This document shows, piece by piece, positions 17,428 through 28,562 of a DNA stretch of 64,000 nucleotides. Source of the DNA: Methylobacterium sp. 77 (GTDB lineage: Bacteria > Pseudomonadota > Alphaproteobacteria > Rhizobiales > Beijerinckiaceae); the NCBI RefSeq assembly GCF_000372825.1, contig NZ_KB910516.1, forward strand, positions 2,459,740 to 2,523,739. Direction: 5' to 3'. The notes beneath the pieces were generated by a model that ran no database searches, had not been told where the DNA came from, and saw nothing but the letters and a program-made list of their open reading frames with translations. The translations under genes and the position numbers were made by a program. Positions within the stretch are counted from its first letter, which is position 1, and the number at the start of each line of letters is the position of its first letter.

Positions 17428-18473
17428 GCGGTGAAACCCAGAGCGAACAAGCCCGATCCTACGACGCCGACATCCACGAGGATGCCGCCGCCCGTCCAGA
17501 ACCGCACGAGTTGGGCGGCAAGGCTCAAGAGCGAGCCGATGGAGAAGACTGCCAGTGAATTACGACCAAGTCCTGTCAAATATCTGCCCACGACGCCAAT
17601 GCGCGGGAAGATGAGCGCGTAGACGCCCTGAAAGGCCAGTAGCACCCCGATGAAGTGGATCAGCCGGGCCGGCGACAGATAGGTCTTGTCGAAGGAGAAG
17701 ACGAGCCGCGGATCGGGCACCAAGAACGGGTCGGGGCGGATTTCGAACACGGACAGGACGATTCCGAGCAGGACGATGACGACGCCCAGGGGCATCAGCC
17801 GCTTCGACCAGATGCGGAGCGCGGTGGACCGGCGATTGAGATCCTGGGCGACGAAGCCGAGCACGAGCAGGAGCTGCCAGCAGAGCGGGTCGAAGAACCA
17901 GTCCCCCTCCCCCGGCCAGGACGGCAGATTCCATTCGAAGACGAGGCTGGCGGCGTAGAGGGAAAAGGACAGGCCGAGCGCGGCGAGCCGGCTCACCCGG
18001 GCGACCAGAACGAAGAAGGGCGCGATGCCCAGGAGTACCACGTAGAGTGGCAGGATGTTGAAGAAGCCGAGCTGGTGGGTGAGCACGACGAAACCGACCA
18101 CCGTCTGGATCGGGTCCGCGAAGAAGCCGCCGGCATTGTGCCATTCGAGGAGGAGCGGGTTGTCGAGCAGCAGCGCCGTCCCGGCGATCATGGCCAGCGC
18201 GATCGCCATGGTGGTGATCTGGGCGCGATAGACCTCGATCGTGCGCGACAGCAGCCGCAGCACGCTCTTGAGGCGCGGTTCGGGTTCGCCGTCACGTCCC
18301 CGTGTGGCGATTCCGATCGACCATCCGGCCAGGAACACGAAAAGTTCGGCCGCGTCCGAGATGCCGTATTGCGAATAGGTGTAGCGCTCGAACGTGTTGC
18401 CCGGGATGTGATTGACGTAGATCGTCACGAGGGCGAGGCCGCGCCAGAAGTCGATCGCGTTCGGTTCGCGCAT
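17385..18473 (-). CDS. OpgC-like membrane acyltransferase
   Basis: This 362-residue protein has about 10 hydrophobic segments and the OpgC-domain N-terminus MREPNAIDFWRGLALVTIYVNHIPGN, followed by FVFLAGWSIG. Homologues (OpgC, and OpgC-domain proteins of rhizobia) succinylate or acetylate periplasmic glucans. The start at 18473 follows GGAG at good distance and places the DFWRG motif at residue 8, as usual; an open frame goes on to 18689 without family features. It overlaps the SGNH gene and begins a minus-strand glycan-modification run. It is divergent from the KaiC-like gene. Acceptor and acyl group are not known. Confidence 0.85.
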   Translation of the reverse strand: MREPNAIDFWRGLALVTIYVNHIPGNTFERYTYSQYGISDAAELFVFLAGWSIGIATRGRDGEPEPRLKSVLRLLSRTIEVYRAQITTMAIALAMIAGTALLLDNPLLLEWHNAGGFFADPIQTVVGFVVLTHQLGFFNILPLYVVLLGIAPFFVLVARVSRLAALGLSFSLYAASLVFEWNLPSWPGEGDWFFDPLCWQLLLVLGFVAQDLNRRSTALRIWSKRLMPLGVVIVLLGIVLSVFEIRPDPFLVPDPRLVFSFDKTYLSPARLIHFIGVLLAFQGVYALIFPRIGVVGRYLTGLGRNSLAVFSIGSLLSLAAQLVRFWTGGGILVDVGVVGSGLFALGFTAWFVEWRSRKPRLS

Positions 18474-18694
18474 ATGGGATCCGAACTCCGGAATGTCGGG
18501 TGGGTTGGTAGCGCGCGAGGCGGCGTCGAGTGCCTCGTCGCATCGTGGCGGCACGGTCTGATAAGGCCGGACGCGGCTTATGCAAAGTCCGCACTCGCGG
18601 CCTCGTCGAGCGGGATGCGCCCGGAACGTTGCCGATTTGTTGAGGACGCGGATATGCGTGGAACCTATGGTGCCCTGATGCCGTACCATCGGAC

Positions 18695-20245
18695 ATGATG
18701 ATGTCGATTGATCCTGCCTCCGACGCCCTTCCCGTCCCCACCGGAGTTCCAGGCCTCGATGAGATCCTGTCGGGAGGATACGCCGCCCACCGCGCCCACC
18801 TGATCGAGGGACGACCGGGCGGAGGCAAGACGACTCTCGGCCTGCAATTCCTCCTCGACGGGCACGCGCAGGGCGAGCGCAGCCTCTACATCACCCTGTC
18901 CGAAAGTAAGCGGGAGCTGCTGTCCGTCGCCGAACGCCATGGCTGGTCGCTGGACGGGATCGATATCTACGAGCTCGTTCCACCGGAACTCAGCCTCGAT
19001 TCGGAACAGCAGCAGAGCCTCGTGCATTCGTCCGACCTCGAACTCGGCGAGACCGTGCGGATGGCGCTCGCCGAGATCGAGCGGGTGAAGCCGAGCCGCG
19101 TGGTGTTCGACAGCCTGTCGGAGATCCGGCTGCTGTCGCAGGGTTCCCTGCGCTATCGCCGCCAGGTTCTCGCGCTGAAAAGCTATTTCCTCCTCAACAA
19201 CGCCACCGTGCTGATGCTCGACGACCTCAGCGCCGAGGATGACGATCTCAACCTGCATTCGATCAGCCACGCGGTGATCCGGCTGGAGCAGGTGACGCCG
19301 GAATATGGAGCCGCGCGGCGTCGCCTCCACGTCATCAAGATGCGCGGGACGCAGTATCAGGGCGGCTACCACGACTTCGTCATCAAGAAGGGCGGGATCA
19401 GGACCTATCCGCGCCTCGTCGCCAGCGACCACCATCGCAGCTTCACGAGGGACGTGGTCGAGAGCGGTGTGCCCGAGCTCGATCGAGTCCTCGGCGGCGG
19501 GCTCGACCGGGGGACGACGAGCCTCGTCGTCGGACCGTCGGGAGCGGGCAAATCCACCCTCGCCTTGAGCTATCTCATCGCCGGGCTTCGGCGTGGGGAG
19601 CGTGGCGTCGTCATCAGCTTCGACGAGACCCGCGGCATCTTCCTGCAGCGGGCGGCCAGCGTCGGGATGCCGCTCGAAGAGTTCCTCGATTCGGGCCTGC
19701 TGCGGATCGAGCAGATCGATCCCGCCGACGTGTCGCCCGGAGATTTCGCCGGCCGCATCCGCGATGCGGTCGAGAACGAGAGTGCCCGGCTCGTGGTGAT
19801 CGACAGCCTCACCGGCTACATGAGCGCCATGTCTGGCCAGCCCTATCTGGTCCTGCAGATGCACGAACTGGTGACCTACCTGAACCAGCAGGGCATCGTC
19901 ACGATCCTGATCCTCGCCCAGCACGGCATGGTGGGGCGCATGGATTCTCCGGTCGACCTGACCTACGTCAGCGACACCGTCGTGGTGCTGCGCTTCTTCG
20001 AGGCCGCCGGCCGCGTGCGGCGCGCTCTGTCCGTCCTGAAGAAACGGACCGGACCGCACGAGGACACGATCCGCGAATTCAAGATCGACGCGCGTGGATT
20101 GCGGGTGGGAGATCCGCTCCACGATTTCCGCGGCGTCCTGACCGGAGTGCCGACCTATGACGGCAATCGGGACGACCTGCTCAACGAACGGACCGGGACG
20201 GGCCGCGAGCCCTTGAACAAGCGCGGGCCCGATGCCGCATCGTGA
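18695..20245 (+). CDS. KaiC-like double-domain RecA-fold ATPase
   Basis: This 516-residue protein has two KaiC domains. The first has TGVPGLDEILSGG and Walker A GRPGGGKTT (39-47), and the second has SGVPELDRVLGGGL and Walker A GPSGAGKST (280-288), with DSLSEIRLL and VVIDSLTGYM as Walker B regions. It is the KaiC-like type common outside cyanobacteria, which is not proven to be a clock protein. Three ATG codons in a row begin at 18695; any could be the start. The 3' end overlaps the HWE kinase gene by 14 bases, so it probably acts in signalling with that kinase. No kaiA or kaiB is seen. Confidence 0.9.
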   Translation: MMMSIDPASDALPVPTGVPGLDEILSGGYAAHRAHLIEGRPGGGKTTLGLQFLLDGHAQGERSLYITLSESKRELLSVAERHGWSLDGIDIYELVPPELSLDSEQQQSLVHSSDLELGETVRMALAEIERVKPSRVVFDSLSEIRLLSQGSLRYRRQVLALKSYFLLNNATVLMLDDLSAEDDDLNLHSISHAVIRLEQVTPEYGAARRRLHVIKMRGTQYQGGYHDFVIKKGGIRTYPRLVASDHHRSFTRDVVESGVPELDRVLGGGLDRGTTSLVVGPSGAGKSTLALSYLIAGLRRGERGVVISFDETRGIFLQRAASVGMPLEEFLDSGLLRIEQIDPADVSPGDFAGRIRDAVENESARLVVIDSLTGYMSAMSGQPYLVLQMHELVTYLNQQGIVTILILAQHGMVGRMDSPVDLTYVSDTVVVLRFFEAAGRVRRALSVLKKRTGPHEDTIREFKIDARGLRVGDPLHDFRGVLTGVPTYDGNRDDLLNERTGTGREPLNKRGPDAAS

Positions 20246-21272
20246 TCCGATCGTTCACATCCTCGCGCCGGTGGGTCGCGACGCGAAAGTGGCCATGGCG
20301 ATCCTGAGCGAGGTCGGCATCGCCTCCGAGATCGTCCCGACCCTCGACGCCCTGGTGGCCGATCTCGACCGCGCCGCCTGCGCGGTGGTGACGGAGGAAG
20401 CGCTGCAGCGCTGGGACCGCAGCGAGATCGCGCTTTGGGTCGAGAGACAGCCGCCCTGGTCAGACTTTCCCTTCGTGCTTCTGAGCTATCGCGGTGGACC
20501 GCCGGACGTGCGGCTGACCGATCTCCTCGGCAATGCGACCGTGCTGGAACGGCCGTTCCACCCGGCGGTGCTGGCGAACGCGGTCCGCTCGGCCCTACGC
20601 GCACGCCGCCGGCAGCGCGAGGTCCAGGTCCATCTGGAAGAGCGCCAGCGGACGCATGAGCGGCAAGCCCTGCTGATCCGCGAGCTGCATCACCGCGTCA
20701 AGAACACGCTCGCCACCGTGCAGGGCTTGCTCGGAGCGACTGCCCGCTCGTCGAACGACGTGAACACGTTTTACCACTCGTTCTCGGACAGGATCGTATC
20801 GCTGGGCAAGACGCACAACCTGCTCACCGAGGATTACTGGCAGACCGCCCCGCTGCGCGAACTCCTCCAGAACGAACTCGGCCCATACAATGACGCGTCG
20901 GCCGAGCGGATCACCCTCGAGGGACCGGCGATCGAGTTGGCGGCGGATCTCGCGGTGCCCACCGGCATGGCCATCCACGAACTGACCACCAATGCGGCCA
21001 AGCATGGTGCGTTGTCGGTACCGTCCGGGCGGATCACGGTGTGCTGGAGCATCGATCGACGGGAGGGCGACCGGGTGCTCGACCTCGGCTGGAAGGAAAG
21101 CGGCGGCCCCGCCGTCAAGACGCCCGAGCGGCGCGGCTTCGGCTCGACGCTGCTCCAGCGCGTCCTCGCGCAGCAATGCAATGCCGAGGTGACCATCGCC
21201 TACGAGGCCGACGGCCTGCAATTCCGCATGGTCGCGCCCCTGCGGGACGACAGGCTGGTGCCGGCCTACTGA
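20232..21272 (+). CDS. HWE-family sensor histidine kinase with degenerate receiver
   Basis: This 346-residue protein has an N-terminal receiver-like domain (1-125) without the usual acidic pocket or phosphoacceptor aspartate. A coiled linker follows (125-148), then the phosphoacceptor box IRELHHRVKNTLATVQG (His154), the ATPase N-box HELTTNAAKHGAL and the family-defining W-x-E in LGWKESGGP, and a GFGSTLLQR G-box. It has no membrane segment. The 14-base overlap with the KaiC-like gene implies coupled translation, so the KaiC-like ATPase may be its input. Confidence 0.88.
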   Translation: MPHRDPIVHILAPVGRDAKVAMAILSEVGIASEIVPTLDALVADLDRAACAVVTEEALQRWDRSEIALWVERQPPWSDFPFVLLSYRGGPPDVRLTDLLGNATVLERPFHPAVLANAVRSALRARRRQREVQVHLEERQRTHERQALLIRELHHRVKNTLATVQGLLGATARSSNDVNTFYHSFSDRIVSLGKTHNLLTEDYWQTAPLRELLQNELGPYNDASAERITLEGPAIELAADLAVPTGMAIHELTTNAAKHGALSVPSGRITVCWSIDRREGDRVLDLGWKESGGPAVKTPERRGFGSTLLQRVLAQQCNAEVTIAYEADGLQFRMVAPLRDDRLVPAY

Positions 21273-21282
21273 CGCGCCCGGC

Positions 21283-21669
21283 TCAGGATTTCACGATCCG
21301 GTCGAGGCGGCCGTTGACGAAGAAGTACAGCTCCTTCGCCCCCGGCTCGCTGTAGAGAACCTGAACCTCGCGGCCCGAACGCCCCTCTCCGACCAGGACG
21401 TCCGTCGGCGGCTTGGCCTTCAGGCGGACGAGATCGCATTCGCCGATCCCGGTCTCGATCGCGCTCACCGAGCCCGGCGCGGTCTGGGTGCAGGTCCCAT
21501 CCGGGTTGAGCACCGGCCCCGTGACGCTCGGCGAGGGAGGCGGGGCGACGACGACTTTCGCCTGGACCGACACCGGAGCGTCGCGCTCGCTGGTCGTGCA
21601 GGCGCCGAGAAGAACGAGGGTCGCCAAACTGGCAGCGGCGATCGCGGGGTGAGGCGAAAGATTCGTCAA
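21283..21669 (-). CDS. small lipoprotein, unknown function
   Basis: This 128-residue protein has a lipoprotein signal with lipobox LVLLGAC and a mature part rich in Pro and Val, then a compact C-terminal half (VSAIETGIGECDLVRLKAKPPTDVLVGEGRSGREVQVLYSEPGAKELYFFVNGRLDRI). No ATG fits; the start is taken as TTG at 21669, whose last two bases overlap the TGA of the carboxypeptidase gene (ATTGA), implying reinitiation. It is the last gene of the minus-strand run. Function unknown. Confidence 0.65.
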   Translation of the reverse strand: MTNLSPHPAIAAASLATLVLLGACTTSERDAPVSVQAKVVVAPPPSPSVTGPVLNPDGTCTQTAPGSVSAIETGIGECDLVRLKAKPPTDVLVGEGRSGREVQVLYSEPGAKELYFFVNGRLDRIVKS

Positions 21670-23330
21670 TTCACGTCTTTCGATGGGCTGGACCGGGCCT
21701 TCAGTGCCGCCGCGTAGAGATCGGACGCATCCTTGTGGAAGGCGGCGCGGGAATCGGGACGCGAATAGAACATATGGCCGCCCGGATACACCGCGAGTTC
21801 GATCCGCTTGCCGCCGCCAAGCGCCGGCAGCTGGTCGATGAGGAGCTTCGAGGTGAAGTACGGCGTCACGAGGTCGGTGAAGCCATGGGCGACGAGGACG
21901 CGCAGATTGCCGTCGAGGGCCATGGCGCCGCGCAATGCCCCCAGTGATTCCGGCGCCATTCGTCCGCCGCCCCATCCCCAGCCCCGGCTGACCGAGCCGT
22001 TGAGGAGTTCGTAGCGCAGGTCGGGCACGCGGTAGTTCAGCTTCGTGCCGTAGAGATCGATCATGGCGCTCGTCAGCGGCGCCTGCATGGCGGTGAGGAG
22101 CGGGTCCTCGAAGCCGGAGAAGGTCGCGGCCGGGTCCGGGTCCCATCCGGTAATGCCGGTGTCGTAGGCGCTGGCGACGCGGCCCTCGTCCCGGCCAATC
22201 TCGCGCTGGACACTGCTCGCGTTCAGGCGCCCGGCCTGACGGCGGACGAAATCGGGATCGAGGCCGGTGATGGCGCCGACCCTGTCGCCGAGGCGCGCGA
22301 TGGCGGCCCGATCGGCCGGTCCCTTCAGGAGATCGGCCAGGTACTCGCCGGTGGCGTAGGCCTCCGTCTCAGCCAATGCCGCCCTGCTCGGCGTGCCGCC
22401 CGCCCGCTCGATGGCGGCGGCGGCGAAGGACGGCAGTTTCGTCACGTGTCCCCACGGGGTCGTCCGGGGCGATTGCAGCCAAGCGAAATCGAGCACCGGC
22501 GACAGCAGGACCATGCCCGACAGGCCGATGCCGATCTCCTCCTGCAGCTTGGCCGCGATGAGAGGCCCGCGGAAGCCGCCATAGCTTTCGCCGACATAGA
22601 ATTTCGGCGCCGCGATCCGGTCGTTGGTGCGGAGCCAGCGGGCGATGGCCGAGGCCAGGACCGACGCGTCCGCATCGACGTTCCAGTAGCGCTTGGCATC
22701 GCCATCGGCCGAGCGGCTGTATCCGGTGCCCACGGGATCGAGGAAGACGAGATCGGTGAAATCGAGCCAGGTGCCGTCGTTCGGGATCAGGCTCACGGAG
22801 GTCGAGGGGCTGATGCTGGTTCCGCCGAGGGGCAGGCGCCAGGGGCCGATCGCGCCGATGTTGAGATAGGCCGAGGCGGCTCCGGGACCGCCATTGACCG
22901 CGAAGGTGACCGGCCGCTCCGTCTCGCTCCGGTCGGCGAGGCGATAGGCGATGAAGGCGATCTCGGCCTGGAGCTTGCCGCCCTCGTCCACCAGGGGCAG
23001 GCTGCCGGCGGTGGCGGTGAAGCGCAGAATCCGCCCGCCCGGCAGGGTGACGCTGTGCTCGGTGGTGACGTCGGGAGGAAGCTTGCGCCCCTCCGGTCCT
23101 CGTTGCTCGGCGGCGCGCCGCTCAGGTGGCTTGTCGGCGCCATGCGGCGCCTGCGCGATCGCCGGTTGGGCGGTGACGAGCAGGAGAGCGGACAGAGCGA
23201 GCAAGATTCGCTCGAGAACGAGCCGCTTGCCGATTGCTCTCGGCTTGCTCCGATGGTTCGCGGAGATCGAGCCCGATCGAACGGTCCCATCGCGCCGGAT
23301 CGGGTCTGAGAGTGTCGAACCTCGGATCAT
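21666..23330 (-). CDS. S10 family serine carboxypeptidase-like protein
   Basis: This 554-residue secreted alpha/beta hydrolase of peptidase family S10 has the nucleophile in YVGESYGG, an oxyanion region NGGPGAAS, the acid in VLVAHGFTDLVTPYF and the histidine in YPGGHMFY. A hydrophobic segment at about 39-60 (LERILLALSALLLVTAQPAIAQ) is a signal peptide with a long positively charged front, so a later start is possible. The ATG at 23330 is preceded by AGGGAGA. It follows holC after 40 bases on the same strand and is coupled to the lipoprotein gene. Substrate unknown. Confidence 0.88.
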   Translation of the reverse strand: MIRGSTLSDPIRRDGTVRSGSISANHRSKPRAIGKRLVLERILLALSALLLVTAQPAIAQAPHGADKPPERRAAEQRGPEGRKLPPDVTTEHSVTLPGGRILRFTATAGSLPLVDEGGKLQAEIAFIAYRLADRSETERPVTFAVNGGPGAASAYLNIGAIGPWRLPLGGTSISPSTSVSLIPNDGTWLDFTDLVFLDPVGTGYSRSADGDAKRYWNVDADASVLASAIARWLRTNDRIAAPKFYVGESYGGFRGPLIAAKLQEEIGIGLSGMVLLSPVLDFAWLQSPRTTPWGHVTKLPSFAAAAIERAGGTPSRAALAETEAYATGEYLADLLKGPADRAAIARLGDRVGAITGLDPDFVRRQAGRLNASSVQREIGRDEGRVASAYDTGITGWDPDPAATFSGFEDPLLTAMQAPLTSAMIDLYGTKLNYRVPDLRYELLNGSVSRGWGWGGGRMAPESLGALRGAMALDGNLRVLVAHGFTDLVTPYFTSKLLIDQLPALGGGKRIELAVYPGGHMFYSRPDSRAAFHKDASDLYAAALKARSSPSKDVN

Positions 23331-23370
23331 GCATCTCCCTTTGCGCTGATGGGGTGGACCGCGATCCCGG

Positions 23371-23823
23371 TCACGCCTTCTTCTGCCAGCGCCCGGATTC
23401 ATCCTGCTGCCAGTAGGCGATGGTATGGCCGGCCTCCTTCGCCTGCTTCCACTGCGCGCGCGCGCCGAGAAGCGCATCCTGGTCGTTGCCGTCGAACAGG
23501 ATGCAGATGCGCTGGTACGCGGAGGCATCGGTCGGAAGCGGCGCACCGTCCACGAGAAACCGGATGGCGGCGGCGTTAGGATTGGTATCCTGCAGCGTCA
23601 GAACGACGGGCTGGCTCGCCGCCTGCGGATCCCGGTCGGTACCGTGAGGCAGGAAGCTGTCGTCGCTATAGGTCCAGAGATGGTCGTCGAGCGCTTGCAG
23701 CCGCTCTTCGCCCGACGCCTGGATCGCCGCGCGCCATTGGCGCTCCAGAGAACGCTCGACGAGGTTCGGCAGGACCTTCTCGAGGGGCTGCTGCTGGAGA
23801 TGATAGAACAGGATCTCGGTCAC
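23371..23823 (-). CDS. holC: DNA polymerase III subunit chi
   Basis: This 150-residue protein starts with GTG at 23823: (M)TEILFYHLQQQPLEKVLPNLVERSLERQWRAA. This is the usual start of alphaproteobacterial HolC, which links the clamp loader to single-strand binding protein. Further family motifs are LDDHLWTYSDDSFLPHG, PVVLTLQDTNPN and the C-terminal HTIAYWQQDESGRWQKKA. It lies 52 bases after the glutathionylspermidine synthase-like gene on the same strand. Confidence 0.92.
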   Translation of the reverse strand: MTEILFYHLQQQPLEKVLPNLVERSLERQWRAAIQASGEERLQALDDHLWTYSDDSFLPHGTDRDPQAASQPVVLTLQDTNPNAAAIRFLVDGAPLPTDASAYQRICILFDGNDQDALLGARAQWKQAKEAGHTIAYWQQDESGRWQKKA

Positions 23824-23875
23824 GCCGCGCAGGATAGGCCAATGCCGCGGTTTTGAAAGCGACGGGTTGCCGCTC

Positions 23876-25045
23876 TCAGTCGGGCGCGATGAAATGCGGG
23901 ACGAACAGGGCGGCATTGCCGGTGATCGGGCTCGCCCCCTCGCGGATGCAGAGCCCCGCCGGCTCATCGCCCACGATCCATGAACCGATGACGGGGCGCC
24001 GGCCATCGAAATCGGGCAGCTCGGCCAGGGCCTGACGCACATGGCGCCCGCCGCTATAGGGGCCGTATTCCTGTGCCAGGACGGCTCCGTCGCGCAGGAC
24101 GAGGATGTTCGCGCCTTCTCGCGAAACCAGCGGCTTCTTCACGAAGGACGTCCCCAGCGAGGCCTTTCGAGGATCGTCCTCGAAATAGGCCTGCAGCAGA
24201 TTCGGGTGTCCGGGCTCGCGGGCATGGAGATGGGCCAACATCCCCTTGTTCGACAGGACGGCCTTCCAGGGCGGTTCGAGGAAACGCGTCGTGGTCCGGT
24301 CGAGCCTCCCTCCGAAGGCATCGGCGAAGGCCCATTCCCAGGGGTAGAGCTTGAACAGCCTCAAGATCGGCGCACCGACGCGATCGACGAAGCGACCCTC
24401 CTCGTCCCGTCCGATATCCGAGATGTCGAGGAACCGCGTAGCGAGCCCGGCCTGGCGCGCGCAATCCTCCAGATAGGCCACCGTGCCGCGATCCTCGGGC
24501 GCATCGGCATAGGCGGTGAAGGCCAGCGTGCCGTCGCCGCGCAAGGCGCGAAAGCGGTCGACCAGCTTCGTGTGGACGGAGTTGAACTGATCGGCACCCT
24601 CAGGCAGCGAACCGGATCGAAGCCCCTCTTCCAGCCAGAGCCATTGAAAGACGCCGGTCTCGTAAAGCGCCGTCGGCGTATCGGCATTGTATTCGAGGAG
24701 CTTCGCCGGGCCGGCACTTTCGCCGCCATAGGAGAAGTCGATGCGGCCGTAGAGGGACGGGTCCCCCCGCTTCCAGCTGGTGCGGATGGCGTCCCAGGCC
24801 CGCTCGGGAATATCGAGCGAGGAGAGGATGCGTTCGTCCTCGACCGCGTCGGCGACGAAGGCAAGGCAGAGGGCATGGATCTCCGCGCTCGGCTCCTCGA
24901 GATCGCGCTCGATCTCGGCGAGGGAGAAGGCGTAGGCGTGGCTCTCCGACCAGTACGGCGCGCCATCGATCGTGTGGAAGGTGAAGCCGTTCCGGCGGGC
25001 GATGTCCCGCCAGTCCGGCCGTTCCCGAACCGCGATGCGCCGCAT
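23876..25045 (-). CDS. glutathionylspermidine synthase-like ATP-grasp protein (YgiC/YjfC type)
   Basis: This 389-residue protein of the glutathionylspermidine synthase preATP-grasp family has RPDWRDIARRNGFTFHT at the N-terminus, GRIDFSYGG, KLLEYNADTPTALYE, VGAPILRLFKLYPWEWAF, LSNKGMLAHLH, SFVKKPLVSREGANI and a final NAALFVPHFI. Proteins of this subgroup lack the amidase half of the E. coli Gsp enzyme and their product is not established. Start and stop overlap with the DUF1190 gene upstream as TGATG. Together with the DUF350 and DUF1190 genes it makes the trio known from YjfL/YjfM/YjfC-type clusters. Confidence 0.87.
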   Translation of the reverse strand: MRRIAVRERPDWRDIARRNGFTFHTIDGAPYWSESHAYAFSLAEIERDLEEPSAEIHALCLAFVADAVEDERILSSLDIPERAWDAIRTSWKRGDPSLYGRIDFSYGGESAGPAKLLEYNADTPTALYETGVFQWLWLEEGLRSGSLPEGADQFNSVHTKLVDRFRALRGDGTLAFTAYADAPEDRGTVAYLEDCARQAGLATRFLDISDIGRDEEGRFVDRVGAPILRLFKLYPWEWAFADAFGGRLDRTTTRFLEPPWKAVLSNKGMLAHLHAREPGHPNLLQAYFEDDPRKASLGTSFVKKPLVSREGANILVLRDGAVLAQEYGPYSGGRHVRQALAELPDFDGRRPVIGSWIVGDEPAGLCIREGASPITGNAALFVPHFIAPD

Positions 25046-25686
25046 CAGCCGCCGCTCCCGTGGCCCGACCCGCCATGCGACGAGAACGAACGACCGGTGC
25101 TGCCGAAGCCGCCGAAGGCGACCTTGCGCACCGCCGACGAGGCCACGCGGGCGCTCGATGACGTACCGGCCGACGAGGTGACGATACGGCCGCCCCATCC
25201 GGTGCAGTAGCCTCCGCCGCTCGCGCCGGCGCCGGTGCCGCTGGCAGTCCGCTCCTGTGGGGCGTGATCGTAGACCGGCTGCGGTTCGAGCTCCTGGCTC
25301 CTCCTGCGACCGATCACGTATCCCGCCATCATCGGCACGAACTTGCCGGTCGCGCTCGCGGCGACGCTTTCACCGAACAGACAATGCCGGGCGCCGTGAT
25401 GCGCCTCGCAATCGAGCAACGTGGCGTAGCGCGGTGCGGATTCGGGATAGGCGCCGCCGGCGGTGAGATACTCGCTCCGGCAATCCGCTACCGACCGGAT
25501 GCGTCCGGCGATGCAGGCGTCCGGATTCGCGTAGACGAGGACGTCTTCCTCGTTCTGCGACGGATCGAGATGACCGAGCCCGATGGCGGCGGCTCCGGCG
25601 CCGGCGAGCATGACGAGGGTGACCGTCTGCGAGCGCATCCTGCGCGGCTGTTTCACGGGTGTCGACGTCTCGGCCTCGGATGGCAT
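25045..25686 (-). CDS. DUF1190 family protein (YgiB/YjfM-like)
   Basis: This 213-residue protein has an N-terminal membrane or signal segment (19-37, TVTLVMLAGAGAAAIGLG), cysteine-containing repeats typical of the family (YANPDACIAGRIRSVADCRSEYLTA, YATLLDCEAHHGARHCL), a PMMAGYVIGRR stretch, and a Gly/Ser-rich end with GGFGSTGRSFSSHGGSGHGSGG. The glycine/serine tail is common in DUF1190. The stop overlaps the start of the ATP-grasp gene. Function unknown; probably envelope-located and working with its two neighbours. Confidence 0.82.
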   Translation of the reverse strand: MPSEAETSTPVKQPRRMRSQTVTLVMLAGAGAAAIGLGHLDPSQNEEDVLVYANPDACIAGRIRSVADCRSEYLTAGGAYPESAPRYATLLDCEAHHGARHCLFGESVAASATGKFVPMMAGYVIGRRRSQELEPQPVYDHAPQERTASGTGAGASGGGYCTGWGGRIVTSSAGTSSSARVASSAVRKVAFGGFGSTGRSFSSHGGSGHGSGG

Positions 25687-25806
25687 CCTGATCGGGATCG
25701 TCTCACGACGACCCTCTCCCTCACGGCACGATGCCGCATCTCAGAAGATGTAGGAACGAGCTTGACGGTTGAAAACCGTCGATCCGCAAAATTGCGCAGC
25801 GCCGGC

Positions 25807-26205
25807 TCAATAGGTCATCGAGGCCGCGTCCACGATGCCGCCGGCCAGGGACGCGGCGGCGAGCAGGATGGAGGCCGCGATCTCACCGGCCTCGATGCGC
25901 CGCGACAGGTCCGGCAGGATCAGCCGCACGACGAAATAGACCAGGATCTGGACGATGAGCGCGACGAGCCCCCAGATGATGCAATCCAGGATCGACTGCG
26001 CGTTGTAGATCGCGACCGAAAGCGGCAGCGTGTAGCCGATGAGGCTTCCGCCGAGGGCAATCGCGGCGGCGGCGTTGTTCGCGCGGATCAGGGCGATCTC
26101 GCGATGCGACGTCGCCGACAGGTAGACCGCGAGATAGATCGCGACGAGGCCGAACGCTGCCGCGACGTAGGCGAGGAAGGCGGGCAGACCCGAAATCGAG
26201 ACCAT
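25807..26205 (-). CDS. DUF350 membrane protein (YjfL-like)
   Basis: This 132-residue protein has four hydrophobic segments: about 6-28, 44-64, 73-97 and 106-130. The pattern NNAAAAIALGGSLIGYTLPLSVAIYNAQSILDCIIWGLVALIVQILVYFVVRLILP is DUF350. It starts 16 bases after the end of pyrG and is 120 bases before the DUF1190 gene, all on the minus strand. DUF350, DUF1190 and the YjfC-like synthase recur together in proteobacteria; the joint function is not established. Confidence 0.85.
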   Translation of the reverse strand: MVSISGLPAFLAYVAAAFGLVAIYLAVYLSATSHREIALIRANNAAAAIALGGSLIGYTLPLSVAIYNAQSILDCIIWGLVALIVQILVYFVVRLILPDLSRRIEAGEIAASILLAAASLAGGIVDAASMTY

Positions 26206-26221
26206 TCTGCCCGTCTTCCCC

Positions 26222-28410
<2,189 letters not shown>

Positions 28411-28562
28411 GTCGATTCAGTCCGATGTTCCTGGTCCGAGAACCACGGGGGCCGCGCGCCGGCGGCCGACGAGGTCCGCCGAGGAACGTCCGCAAAGCGC
28501 AGGCTCCTACACGAGATGGTGTCTCGCGCCAAATCCTGCAGGGGGTATTCGCGGTGATCGTA

